Source: an uncultured Treponema sp.
Lineage (GTDB): Bacteria; Spirochaetota; Spirochaetia; Treponematales; Treponemataceae
DNA length: 64,000 nt
Reading direction: 5' to 3'
Assembly (NCBI GenBank): GCA_945877425.1
Contig: CAMCRZ010000005.1
Location: 1 to 64,000, forward strand
In this document: positions 1 through 7,800 of the stretch, piece after piece
Layout: each line of letters starts with the position of its first letter
Position numbering within the stretch: position 1 is the first letter of the stretch
Notes under the pieces: generated by a model
The model's database searches: none
Seen by the model: only the letters and a program-made list of their open reading frames with translations
What the model was told of the DNA's origin: nothing
Position numbers and translations under genes: made by a program

Positions 1-212
1 TGGAGCTTGTGACCAATACTTTTGGAAAAGACATTGTAGTCGGCGTTGAATGCATTTTTACCTGGTACTGGGTTGCAGATTTCTGTGCGGAGCGTGGAAT
101 CGATTTCGCGCTGGGACATGCCTATTACATGAAATCAATCCACGGAGGAAAAACAAAAAGTGATAAAATCGATTCAGAAAAAATTGCAAACATACTTCGC
201 GGAGGTATGTTC
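1..212 (+). pseudogene. IS110-family transposase, N-terminal fragment
   Basis: The reading frame enters from the window edge and contains GVE, then about 35 residues later GGKTKSDKIDSEKIA, the pattern of the DEDD (RuvC-like) catalytic domain of IS110 transposases. After GGMF, where the family normally continues into further catalytic and C-terminal domains, the frame runs into the left end of another insertion sequence and stops within four codons. Only the N-terminal part of the roughly 300-400 residue protein is left and no continuation is seen beyond the inserted element, so it is not functional as it stands. The upstream part lies outside the window. Family assignment is from motif recognition. 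Confidence 0.75.
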
Positions 213-1897
213 CGGGACCACTGAAAAAGTCCATGAAGCATCAAGAAGTTTAAGAATTTACAAACATCGCAGAAAAAAGTAAAATTTCAAAGGTGGTGTT
301 TGTATGCTAAACAATCAAAGTGAATTAAATTTCAGTCCTTATTCAGATCTTTACGATAAGCTTATTCCAGAAAATCACTTATTCAGGCAAATAAAGGAAC
401 TTGTTGACTTTTCGTTTATTCGGGAAGAATTGAAAAATAAATACTGTCTGACAAATGGAAGGACAGCAGAAGATCCAGTGAGAATGTTCATTTATCTGCT
501 TTTAAAATGCATAAACCCTCTCTCTGATGTAGATCTGGTAGAACGAGCACGATACGATTTATCTTATAAATTTTTACTTGGAATAAATCCCGAAGATGAT
601 GTAATAGACTCTTCATCCCTTTCAAAATTCAGAAAACTGAGGCTGCAGGATTCAGAGCTTTTAGATATGTTGATTGAAAAGACCTGTCAGATAGCAATTG
701 AAAAAGGAATAATGAAATCAAAATCTATTATCATTGACTCAACTCATACAAAATCACGATACAATAATCATCCAATCAGGGAAGTTTTAAAGGAACAGTC
801 AAAAAAATTACGACATGCAGTTTACGAAGCTGATGAAAAAACAAAGAAAATGATGCCTAAAAAAAATGCAGAAGATTCAATAGAGAAAGAAATTGAATAC
901 TGCGAAATTCTTGTAAAAACAATTGAAGATATGCCAGTTGTTCCAAATCTTCCAGCCGTAAAAGAAAAACTCAATCTATTAAAAGAGACCATGGAAGATA
1001 CCAGGGAAGAACTTTATAAATCAAAGGATGAAGATGCTAAAATCGGGCACAAAACAAAGGATAGTTCTTTCTTTGGCTACAAAACACACATTGCAATGAC
1101 TCCTGAACGAATTATCTGTGCAGCAATCGTTACAAGCGGAGAAAAGCCTGACGGACAAGAGCTTCCCGAACTAGTAGAAAAAAGCCGAAAGAATGGAATC
1201 AAGGTTGAAAATGTTATCGGAGACAGGGCATATTCAGGAAAAGATAATCTGGATCTGGCAAATCAGACAGATAAAGATGGAGAAGAAAATTTCAGATTGA
1301 TTTCAAGATTAAATCCTGTAATTACAGACGGAAACAGAAAGGAAGAAGAAAATGGATTCATTTATAACAAAGATGCTGAAACTTACCAGTGTAAAGCTGG
1401 ATTTCTTGCGGATTCAATGAATATAATAAAAGACAGACGAAAAGGTCGCAACATAAGATATTCATTTAATTTTTCAAAAATAAAATGTGAAAACTGTCCA
1501 TATAAAGATGAATGTCATCCAAGAAAAAATAGAGGGAAAAATTTTACAGTCACAATAATGTCTGAAACTCACAAAAAGCAGAAAGAATTTCAGGAAACAA
1601 AAGATTTTAAGGAACTCTCTAAAGAGCGTTACAAGATTGAAGCAAAAAACAATGAACTAAAAAATGTTCATGGTTACGATCGAAGTGTCGGCAATGGCCT
1701 TTATGCAACTAAAATTCAAGGTGCCTGTGTAATCTTTGTCACGAATTTAAAGCGAATAACGACTCTTATGAATGAAAAATAAGAAAAAATAGTCCTTAAA
1801 AAATTTATACCTTACAAAAATAAAATCAGGTATAACAGAATTCTAGTTTATTCAGTTTTTTTAGTAAAAAAAACTGAAACTTTTTCAGTGGTCTCGG
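212..1897 (+). mobile_element. IS1182-type insertion sequence, apparently complete
   Basis: A transposase gene is bounded by 19-bp inverted repeats: 212-230 and the reverse complement of 1879-1897 agree at 18 of 19 positions (core GACCACTGAAAAAGT). The element is about 1.69 kb, a usual size for IS1182. Its left end lies directly against the IS110 fragment, so it inserted into or next to an older element. No clear target duplication is visible. An intact transposase and well-matched ends suggest recent activity. Confidence 0.8.
304..1782 (+). CDS. IS1182-family DDE transposase
   Basis: This 492-residue protein has the layout of IS1182/IS5-like transposases: an N-terminal domain with SSSLSKFRKLRL, then three catalytic blocks. 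IIIDSTHTKSRYN supplies D145, GDRAYSGK supplies D307 and YKIEAKNNELKN supplies E446. Between the last two lies a Cys cluster (KCENCPYKDECH), as in other IS1182 proteins. A good ribosome-binding site (AAAGGTGG, 288-295) precedes the ATG. The frame is open throughout and all three acidic residues are present, so the enzyme is probably active. It is the only gene of the element bounded by the inverted repeats at 212-230 and 1879-1897. Confidence 0.9.
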   Translation: MLNNQSELNFSPYSDLYDKLIPENHLFRQIKELVDFSFIREELKNKYCLTNGRTAEDPVRMFIYLLLKCINPLSDVDLVERARYDLSYKFLLGINPEDDVIDSSSLSKFRKLRLQDSELLDMLIEKTCQIAIEKGIMKSKSIIIDSTHTKSRYNNHPIREVLKEQSKKLRHAVYEADEKTKKMMPKKNAEDSIEKEIEYCEILVKTIEDMPVVPNLPAVKEKLNLLKETMEDTREELYKSKDEDAKIGHKTKDSSFFGYKTHIAMTPERIICAAIVTSGEKPDGQELPELVEKSRKNGIKVENVIGDRAYSGKDNLDLANQTDKDGEENFRLISRLNPVITDGNRKEEENGFIYNKDAETYQCKAGFLADSMNIIKDRRKGRNIRYSFNFSKIKCENCPYKDECHPRKNRGKNFTVTIMSETHKKQKEFQETKDFKELSKERYKIEAKNNELKNVHGYDRSVGNGLYATKIQGACVIFVTNLKRITTLMNEK

Positions 1898-2001
1898 GCT
1901 TGCTTGCGGCAGGGATTGGAGCCCCTTTAGTTGACTTAACAAAAAGACGGAGTTTTTTTGTTAAGTCAATGAGCGTGAGCGAAGGGCGGAAAGCCCGGTT
2001 T
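1897..2001. repeat. Folded non-coding element with long hairpin
   Basis: The sequence just right of the insertion sequence is rich in nested complementarity. A perfect 15-bp hairpin has arms 1931-1945 (TTGACTTAACAAAAA) and 1955-1969 with a 9-base loop. A second stem is GGGC-GGAAA-GCCC at 1984-1996. CGGGCT at 1895-1900 can also pair with AGCCCG at 1992-1997, closing the whole segment. No coding potential is seen. It may be a dispersed intergenic repeat, a small RNA or the remnant of a non-autonomous element. Only one full copy is in this window. Confidence 0.5.
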
Positions 2002-2056
2002 TTGTGGAACGGAACGAAGTAGAGTGGAACAAAAAGCCGCCCGAATGGAAAATATC

Positions 2057-4573
2057 TTACGTTTCAAAAATGGTTTTTGTGCCTGCTTTAATTTTTATTT
2101 TTCCGTTGCTGTAGATAAGCTTGCCTTTCTTGGTTTCAATCTTCTTTACGCCGAAATACTCTTCTTCCAGCTTTTCATTCTCTGCTGTTTTATGGAAGAT
2201 AATTTTACATTCAAGTTCCTGCTCACCGTTTTCAAGTGCTTCTGCTGCCTGGGTTTCAAAATTCTGCAGTTCAAGGATTAAGATTTGTTCCGGTTCTCCT
2301 GCTTCGTTTTGGGTAAAAAGCACATAGCCCGGATAAAGCGGTATGTCTGTTATGCGTAAAAGTGTTGCCGATTTTTCCTGCTGTATGGCTGTTCCTTTGT
2401 AAGTGTTTTCCAGATTAAGTGCCGTAAAATATTCTGCATAGCTGTTTTTGTACTGCTCAGGATTTTCTGCTGTCTGATGTTTTTCCAGCTGCTCAAGGAT
2501 TTTTGTGTACTTTTCTGCACGCTGCAATGTAAGGCTTATTACGTGGGGATAAATTACGCTCATATATTCGTAGCTTGTGCCGTAATTGTCTGCGTTGGCG
2601 CTGAAGATGTCGCTTGAATACATTGATACTGTTTTGATTTTAGGAAAGTCTATCTGGTTAAGGAATGTAATTGACAGTACTAAATCTGCAAGGTTCCATT
2701 CCCAGCGTGATTTGTTTGTATTGTGCTTGTATGCGTTAAAGACTTCCAGCTGACCTTTTAAAAGTTTTGCATAACGTTTGTTGCTTTCTATAATGTTTTT
2801 AAGCGGTTCAACATCATTCTGGGTGTAGACTTCTTTTTCTAAAATAAGGTTTTCTGATGAGTTAAATGCTTTTACTGTTGGTTCTTCGTATAGATAAAGT
2901 GCTTTTAATGTACGCGGATTTCCTGACGAGCCGATTTTATCAAGGAAGATTATAAACTTTTCTTTTTTAGCGAATACTCCGCTGTCAGTCTGCCAGTTAA
3001 GTTCAAGATAATTTTCTGTGGCTGAACTTTTTATGCTGAATGTTTTTCTGTTAAAGTCTTCAAACATCTTCTTTAATATAGAAGAAAACTCTTCATGTTT
3101 ACAGTTAAGATCCTGTTCGGTGAATTCCGGTGTAATAAAGTAGTTTCTTGGCACTCCGTCTTTTCCAGGATTAAAGCGAGGCATATAAGTCCACATTTCC
3201 ACGTTGTAGAATTTTATCTTTTTTGATTCAGTCCATCCGTCTTTCGCCATTGTAAAGGTAAGAGTAAACTTTCCTTCGTTTGTAAGTGTAAAATCTTCTA
3301 CTTGAACTGTTAAGTTTTCTACTGCCTTGCCGTCTACGTAAGCGCTTCCTTTAAAGGCGTATTCTGCTGGAGCTCCCCATTCGCTTGTTCCGCCTAAGAA
3401 ATCATGTTCTGAAAAATAAAGGCTGACTTTTTCAAACTGCCACTGTGTGTCGAAAATCTGCTTTGTGTAAAATCCTGTGTTGCCTTCTGAGTCAAGTCCT
3501 GCTACTCTAAGTTCACGAGCCTGATTTCCCTGTCCGTTCTGATGAATTGATATGTATTTTGTAAGACGGGCTTTTCCTTCAAGCTTTATGTCCGGCTGCC
3601 TGTACCAGTCTTCTGCCGGAAGTGCCCAGTTTTCGTAGTTTGAGCGATATTCACTGCCGCTGTACTTTGATTCAAAGGGTTCGTATGTGTACTTGAAGAA
3701 CATGGGATCGCAGCCCATTGTGTCGAAGTCAATTAATCTTGTGTACATTGTACCTTTGTCGCCGATGATGAAATTCGTAGATGCTGAATTGCTTAAATTT
3801 ACTGCTATAAACCTTCCGTTTTCAGGTGTTAAAAATGATTTTGAAAGATCTGCCGGAAGTCCTGAATCTGTAAAACGAATTTCATTTCCGCTTTCTGTTA
3901 AAAAGTAGATTGTTTCAAGACCCATTGTTCCGTAGTGATGCTGGTTTCCAAAAATGTCTTCGTGCCACAAAACGTCTTTACGGCGTGCGCCCATTGCCCA
4001 TGCACGATTATTTTTTGCAAGTACGCCTTGCTTAAACACTACGCTTTCCGGCCAGCCGAACAAATAAATCCATGTAAAAGGCTTTACGTAAAAAGGACTG
4101 GCTGCACTTTTGCGTACTTCTTTTTCTGTGTAAGTTCTGTAAAGTCTTCCCTGTTCATCGAATACAAAAACGCAGTTTGAGTCGCCAAAGATCTCAGTGA
4201 CAAATTCTGCACCTTCTGGAAGTCCTGTCTTGCAATAACGCTGCCACATTGTTTCATCTTTTGCTTTATACAGAAGTTTGCCGCTTCGAATCATAAATTC
4301 GTAGCCTTTTGTAAATGTCTGTGTTCTTGTTTTTATGTAAATGTGTTCAGGATAATTGCCGTTGATGTTTTCTTCCATTGATACGTCCTGCAGGAAAACT
4401 GACGGAGGCGAATTTAAGGAAGTTTCAACTTTTTTGTAGAATTTTGCATCTTCGGAAACTGATGCGTATACGGCTTGCGGTGTTTTGCATGACGAAAAAA
4501 TTGATGCTGATAAAAAAAGATAAACTGTTACAGCAAGAAAGTTAATAGAAAAGATTTTCCAAACTTTTTTCAT
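2057..4573 (-). CDS. Large exported lipoprotein, function unknown
   Basis: This is an 838-residue protein with a positively charged start (MKKVWK), a hydrophobic segment and a spirochaete-type lipobox ending SIFSSC, so Cys29 would be lipidated after signal peptidase II cleavage. The first half is rich in short beta-prone stretches and aromatic residues, and the C-terminal third has several helical, charged segments. I do not recognise a domain. An AAGGA-type ribosome-binding site precedes the ATG. It lies upstream of, and is read towards, the mobile scar at 1-2056, and is separated from pgsA by only about 60 bases, so the two might be cotranscribed. It is likely anchored in the periplasm or outer membrane. 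Confidence 0.7.
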   Translation of the reverse strand: MKKVWKIFSINFLAVTVYLFLSASIFSSCKTPQAVYASVSEDAKFYKKVETSLNSPPSVFLQDVSMEENINGNYPEHIYIKTRTQTFTKGYEFMIRSGKLLYKAKDETMWQRYCKTGLPEGAEFVTEIFGDSNCVFVFDEQGRLYRTYTEKEVRKSAASPFYVKPFTWIYLFGWPESVVFKQGVLAKNNRAWAMGARRKDVLWHEDIFGNQHHYGTMGLETIYFLTESGNEIRFTDSGLPADLSKSFLTPENGRFIAVNLSNSASTNFIIGDKGTMYTRLIDFDTMGCDPMFFKYTYEPFESKYSGSEYRSNYENWALPAEDWYRQPDIKLEGKARLTKYISIHQNGQGNQARELRVAGLDSEGNTGFYTKQIFDTQWQFEKVSLYFSEHDFLGGTSEWGAPAEYAFKGSAYVDGKAVENLTVQVEDFTLTNEGKFTLTFTMAKDGWTESKKIKFYNVEMWTYMPRFNPGKDGVPRNYFITPEFTEQDLNCKHEEFSSILKKMFEDFNRKTFSIKSSATENYLELNWQTDSGVFAKKEKFIIFLDKIGSSGNPRTLKALYLYEEPTVKAFNSSENLILEKEVYTQNDVEPLKNIIESNKRYAKLLKGQLEVFNAYKHNTNKSRWEWNLADLVLSITFLNQIDFPKIKTVSMYSSDIFSANADNYGTSYEYMSVIYPHVISLTLQRAEKYTKILEQLEKHQTAENPEQYKNSYAEYFTALNLENTYKGTAIQQEKSATLLRITDIPLYPGYVLFTQNEAGEPEQILILELQNFETQAAEALENGEQELECKIIFHKTAENEKLEEEYFGVKKIETKKGKLIYSNGKIKIKAGTKTIFET

Positions 4574-4633
4574 TGTTTTGATTATCCTTAAAAAACTTTT
4601 TTATTGATTTTGTCAGGCGCTTTTATGCAAGTG

Positions 4634-5248
4634 TTATATTAATTCTTTTATAACTGAACCGAAATTTTTCAGATAATCAACAAAGCTTACATATGCTAAG
4701 AGTACGCATATTCCAAAGAAGAACCAGCCTATGTAAAGGAAAACCGGCATTGCTTCCTGAATTCCCAGAATTGAAACTAAACCTGTGCGTACAAGTGATT
4801 CCTGTGCCAATGCAACAAAACAGCTGATTACATAGAATACAGTTTTAAGTTTTCCGCCTTTTCTTGCTGCGATTGCCGTGCCTTGTTTAGCTGCAACCAT
4901 TCTCAAGAAATTCTGTCCGAATTCCCTGAAGAAAATCAAAACGTAGAGGATAACAGGCAAATATCCTGAAAAGACAAAACACGTAAACATTGAAAGGTGA
5001 AGAAATACGTCTGCGAAAGGATCAAATAACTTGCCGAAATCACTTACTTCGTTATATTTACGCGCAAAATGTCCGTCGAGATAATCTGTAAGTTCTGCCA
5101 TTGCCAGAAGCGGTATGCTGAGTGCAACTGATATTATAGGAATAATTGTTCCGTTCCGACAATCTAACCATTCCGGAATAAAATATATTAAAATCAACAA
5201 AGGTGCTGCGATTACACGGGATAATGTCAATCTATTTGAAACTTTCAT
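4634..5248 (-). CDS. pgsA: CDP-alcohol phosphatidyltransferase (PgsA-like)
   Basis: This membrane enzyme of phospholipid synthesis most likely makes phosphatidylglycerol phosphate from CDP-diacylglycerol and glycerol-3-phosphate. The 204-residue protein carries the complete family motif D-x2-DG-x2-AR-x8-G-x3-D-x3-D at residues 55-80 (D55, D58, G59, A62, R63, G72, D76, D80), which binds the metal ions and the CDP head group. About five hydrophobic segments follow, as expected. Length is normal for PgsA. Other CDP-alcohol transferases share the motif, so the acceptor is inferred. There is no Shine-Dalgarno; a -10 box ends six bases before the ATG, so the message is probably leaderless. Confidence 0.85.
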   Translation of the reverse strand: MKVSNRLTLSRVIAAPLLILIYFIPEWLDCRNGTIIPIISVALSIPLLAMAELTDYLDGHFARKYNEVSDFGKLFDPFADVFLHLSMFTCFVFSGYLPVILYVLIFFREFGQNFLRMVAAKQGTAIAARKGGKLKTVFYVISCFVALAQESLVRTGLVSILGIQEAMPVFLYIGWFFFGICVLLAYVSFVDYLKNFGSVIKELI

Positions 5249-5254
5249 ATTTAA

Positions 5255-5283
5255 AATATAAGGTTTTATTTCCTTTCTGTCTA
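5255..5283 (-). promoter_or_regulatory. Leaderless promoter of pgsA
   Basis: Read on the minus strand: -35 TAGACA (5278-5283), a 17-base spacer, -10 TATATT (5255-5260), then six bases to the ATG at 5248. No Shine-Dalgarno is possible in this distance. Confidence 0.6.
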
Positions 5284-5338
5284 TAATTACAAAAAATATC
5301 TTTTAAATCGAATCTTAAAATTATGTTATTTCAAACCC

Positions 5339-6169
5339 TTACTGATGATACATTTTAAACTCCTGCACTATGCTTACTGCTGATTTTATTTCGCAACTCG
5401 GGCATATTTTTGCTGATATCTGTATTGCTTTTTCTACTGCGACGTGACTGTCTGCAACTCCCTGAAGTGTTATGACTGTTCCGTCTAAGTTTATATCAGC
5501 GTGGAGGAAGTTTATGTTGAGTTTGTGTTCAAATACAAGCTTGTTCACTAAAGTCTGTGCTTTTAAAAGATTTTGAATTCTCTGTTTGCCTGCTGATTCT
5601 TTTTCCGGCGTTATGTATGTTTTCAGCAGTGATTCGATTATCTGTACGCTTTGTGTTACGTCTAAAAGTGCGGTGTTCAGTGTCAAAAGGTAATGGTGTG
5701 ACTGTTCGTTATCTATATTGAAGAAACTTTTGTGAAATCCTTTGCGGTTAGTGTCACTTTCGTTGATGCGTCCCTGTGCCTGTTTATCTGTCCAGTTGAA
5801 TTCTTTTTTCAGGCGTTCAAGGCGAACTGAATCATTTGCAACAAATCTTATTGGTACAAGGTTTTGGATTGTATCTAATATTATGAATGATGCACGTCCG
5901 ATTAAAATGCAGTTTCCGTCTTTTGCTGCGTCAAGTTCTGCCAGCTGAAGGTAATTTAAGTATTCGTCACGATCTTTGGCTAAGCTTGCAAAAAATCCCG
6001 GCTTGCGTTCATCGTATTTGGGAAGTTTGCTTAGAGGAAATCCTAATTCTACTATTTTTGATTCTATCTGCTTGCGGTCTACGAATTTGTATCCAAGTTT
6101 TTCTGCAAGTGATTTTGCTATTTCATCTCCTAATGCTGCTACCTGTCTTGAAATTGTTATTACTGCCAT
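5339..6169 (-). CDS. Cytidylate-kinase-like protein with C-terminal BON-like domain
   Basis: The first ~195 residues follow the cytidylate-kinase-like (AAA_26/Cytidylate_kin2) family: ITISRQ at the start, GRASFIIL for the second conserved block, and an RLERLKKEFNW...NRKGFHKSFF lid region. The phosphate-binding loop is altered: where relatives have a glycine-rich GSGG-type loop after ISRQ, this protein has VAALGDEIA, so ATP binding is questionable. Residues ~200-276 look like a BON domain (INLDGTVITLQGVADSHVAVEKA), normally a lipid- or ligand-binding module of envelope proteins, yet no signal peptide is present. A strong AAGGAGG site precedes the ATG. The substrate is unknown. It sits upstream of pgsA on the same strand but pgsA has its own promoter. 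Confidence 0.7.
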   Translation of the reverse strand: MAVITISRQVAALGDEIAKSLAEKLGYKFVDRKQIESKIVELGFPLSKLPKYDERKPGFFASLAKDRDEYLNYLQLAELDAAKDGNCILIGRASFIILDTIQNLVPIRFVANDSVRLERLKKEFNWTDKQAQGRINESDTNRKGFHKSFFNIDNEQSHHYLLTLNTALLDVTQSVQIIESLLKTYITPEKESAGKQRIQNLLKAQTLVNKLVFEHKLNINFLHADINLDGTVITLQGVADSHVAVEKAIQISAKICPSCEIKSAVSIVQEFKMYHQ

Positions 6170-6471
6170 AGTTTCCTCCTTTTGTGTGCACCTGGATTAT
6201 TATATTATAAACTGTTGTAATTAAATGGTCAAAATTTTTTGTTCTTCGGGAGAAGTGAGCAGGCTTTTCGAGAGGGTCTTTTCAAATAAGTGCAGGCTTT
6301 AACTTTTGCGGCTCACTCTGAAAAAGAAGAGCAGGCGCTTATGTGCAGTGTTCTGGAGTAAGTTGCGGTTTGTGGGCAAGTACGCTGGGGCGGCGGCGCC
6401 TGAACGATATCACCTGCACTTTGTTTCAGCAATACTTGTTTTGTTATATCTGGGGCTATATAATCTAAAAT
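6170..6471. repeat. Non-coding gap holding dispersed repeat copy A
   Basis: There is no gene in this 302-base gap. The central part carries CGAGAGGG (6269-6276) and GGCAAGTACGC (6375-6385), the two landmarks of a degenerate repeat family also seen at about 19598, 26880, 34201 and 36194. The right end holds the Nudix promoter. Confidence 0.5.
6436..6464 (+). promoter_or_regulatory. Leaderless promoter of the Nudix gene
   Basis: -35 TTGTTT (6436-6441), exactly 17 bases, perfect -10 TATAAT (6459-6464), then seven bases to the ATG at 6472. There is no Shine-Dalgarno. Confidence 0.7.
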
Positions 6472-7032
6472 ATGGATGAAAACTTAATATGGACTGAAAA
6501 AGAGCGGCGTGTTGTTTTTGAAACACCTGTTTTTAACGTAACAGAAAGGCTTTCGCAAGGTCCGGACGGTCAGCTAGGAAAATACATTGTAAACGAAGCC
6601 AGCGATTGGGCTATTGTAATGCCTGTTCATAACGGAAATTTTTTAATGGTAAAGCAATGGCGTCACGGTGAAAAAGCTTTAAGCCTTGAGTTTCCAGGCG
6701 GCGTAATTGAAAAAGATGAATTGCCGGTTAAAGGTGCTGAGCGTGAACTTCTGGAAGAAACTGGAGCTGTTGCAGGAAAAATCATTCACTTAGGAAGCTT
6801 AAATCCTAACCCTGCACTTTTTGCAAATCATGTTCATATTTTTTGCGCATTCGATTTGTCTTTTGGAAACAAGCAGAATCTTGATAAAGATGAATTCCTG
6901 AATTGCCTTGAAATGCCTGTTGAAGAAGTTATTGAAAAAGTCGGTTCGCCACAGTTCCAGCACGCACTTATGGCATCGGCAGTAGGTTTGTTTCTTGCAA
7001 AGAAGAATACACTTTTTCCACAGCGGCAATAA
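6472..7032 (+). CDS. Nudix hydrolase, ADP-ribose pyrophosphatase-like
   Basis: The 186-residue protein has a full Nudix box G-x5-E-x7-REUxEExGU at residues 77-99 (G77, E83, R91, E92, E95, E96, G98), which binds the catalytic magnesium. The layout (an N-terminal beta domain with VFETPVFNVTERL, then KQWRHG...LEFPGG) is that of ADP-ribose/NDP-sugar pyrophosphatases of the NudF type, which recycle ADP-ribose or nucleotide sugars. Substrate is inferred. A promoter with a perfect TATAAT ends seven bases before the start codon, so translation is probably leaderless. It ends at a hairpin terminator shared with the convergent LysM gene. Confidence 0.85.
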   Translation: MDENLIWTEKERRVVFETPVFNVTERLSQGPDGQLGKYIVNEASDWAIVMPVHNGNFLMVKQWRHGEKALSLEFPGGVIEKDELPVKGAERELLEETGAVAGKIIHLGSLNPNPALFANHVHIFCAFDLSFGNKQNLDKDEFLNCLEMPVEEVIEKVGSPQFQHALMASAVGLFLAKKNTLFPQRQ

Positions 7033-7074
7033 AAAAGGCCCGGCTAATCTTTTTAAGACTGCTGAGCCTTTTCT
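7033..7074. terminator. Bidirectional terminator
   Basis: Arms AAAAGGC (7033-7039) and GCCTTTT (7066-7072) flank a partly paired 26-base interior. It lies between the convergent Nudix and LysM genes and has A/T tracts on both sides. Confidence 0.6.
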
Positions 7075-7107
7075 GTCAGCCCGAACTTAATCCGGAACAC
7101 TGATTTA

Positions 7108-7800
7108 TTATTTGCCTTGATATGGCGTGTAGTTTATATCAGGACTGTAGACACCGTCACGATATTCTCCTGTTAAAGAAGGAATTTCCATCTTCATTCC
7201 AGGAAGTATAAGGTTAGGATTTTTTGGATCAGGCAGCTCTGATTTGTTTGCTTCGTACAAGTTTTCCCAAAGGAACGGATTGTTGTAAACGTAAGGTCTG
7301 CCGGAAATGTTCCAGAAACAGTCTCTGTCTGTTGCCCAAGGACGAACAACGTAATATTTAGGAAGAGGCGTAATTTCGTAAACACCTGCAAGTGTTTCTA
7401 TTACAAGTTTAGCTGTTGCAGAAGCGTTTTCGTAATCTTCTTTTTCGTAAGCAGCATTTGCCTGTTCCAGATATTTAACTGCAGTTTCGTAAGCCATAGG
7501 AAAGTTTACGTCACCTTTAATTGATTTTACGGCTTCAATACGGTTTTTTGCAAGAGTAATGTTTTTATCAGCACCGTCACGAAGCATCATTTTGCGGATA
7601 AACTCTTCTGAAAGGGCAGCATTTTCTTCTGCTTTTTGAGCGTACTCTTCTGCAAGAACGTATTCACCTGCATCAAGGGCTTTCTGAGCTTTTACAGTAT
7701 ATTCCTGTGCAAGTTTCTGATATGTGTTGTTTTTGTAACTTACAGCAAATGCAGCTGCACTAATTAAAGCGATGGCAAAAACTGATACTATTTTTTTCAT
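7108..7800 (-). CDS. Exported helical protein with LysM-like C-terminus
   Basis: The 230-residue protein begins with a signal peptide (MKKIVSVFAIALISAAAFA). Residues ~25-125 form charged helices with a TPR-like rhythm (AQKALDAGEYVLAEEYAQKAEENA). The C-terminal ~80 residues (YVVRPWATDRDCFWNISG...PNLILPGMKMEIP) fit a LysM-like peptidoglycan-binding module. The start overlaps the upstream lipoprotein stop by four bases (ATGA), so the pair is translationally coupled. I infer a periplasmic, cell-wall-associated role working with the partner lipoprotein; no enzyme motif is seen. Confidence 0.7.
   Translation of the reverse strand: MKKIVSVFAIALISAAAFAVSYKNNTYQKLAQEYTVKAQKALDAGEYVLAEEYAQKAEENAALSEEFIRKMMLRDGADKNITLAKNRIEAVKSIKGDVNFPMAYETAVKYLEQANAAYEKEDYENASATAKLVIETLAGVYEITPLPKYYVVRPWATDRDCFWNISGRPYVYNNPFLWENLYEANKSELPDPKNPNLILPGMKMEIPSLTGEYRDGVYSPDINYTPYQGK

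Noticed and set aside
2024-2281. Open frames on the plus strand opposite the 838-residue lipoprotein gene (2024-2281, 2121-2327)
   Set aside because: They lie antisense to a long gene with signal peptide and lipobox, lack ribosome-binding sites and have shadow-like composition.
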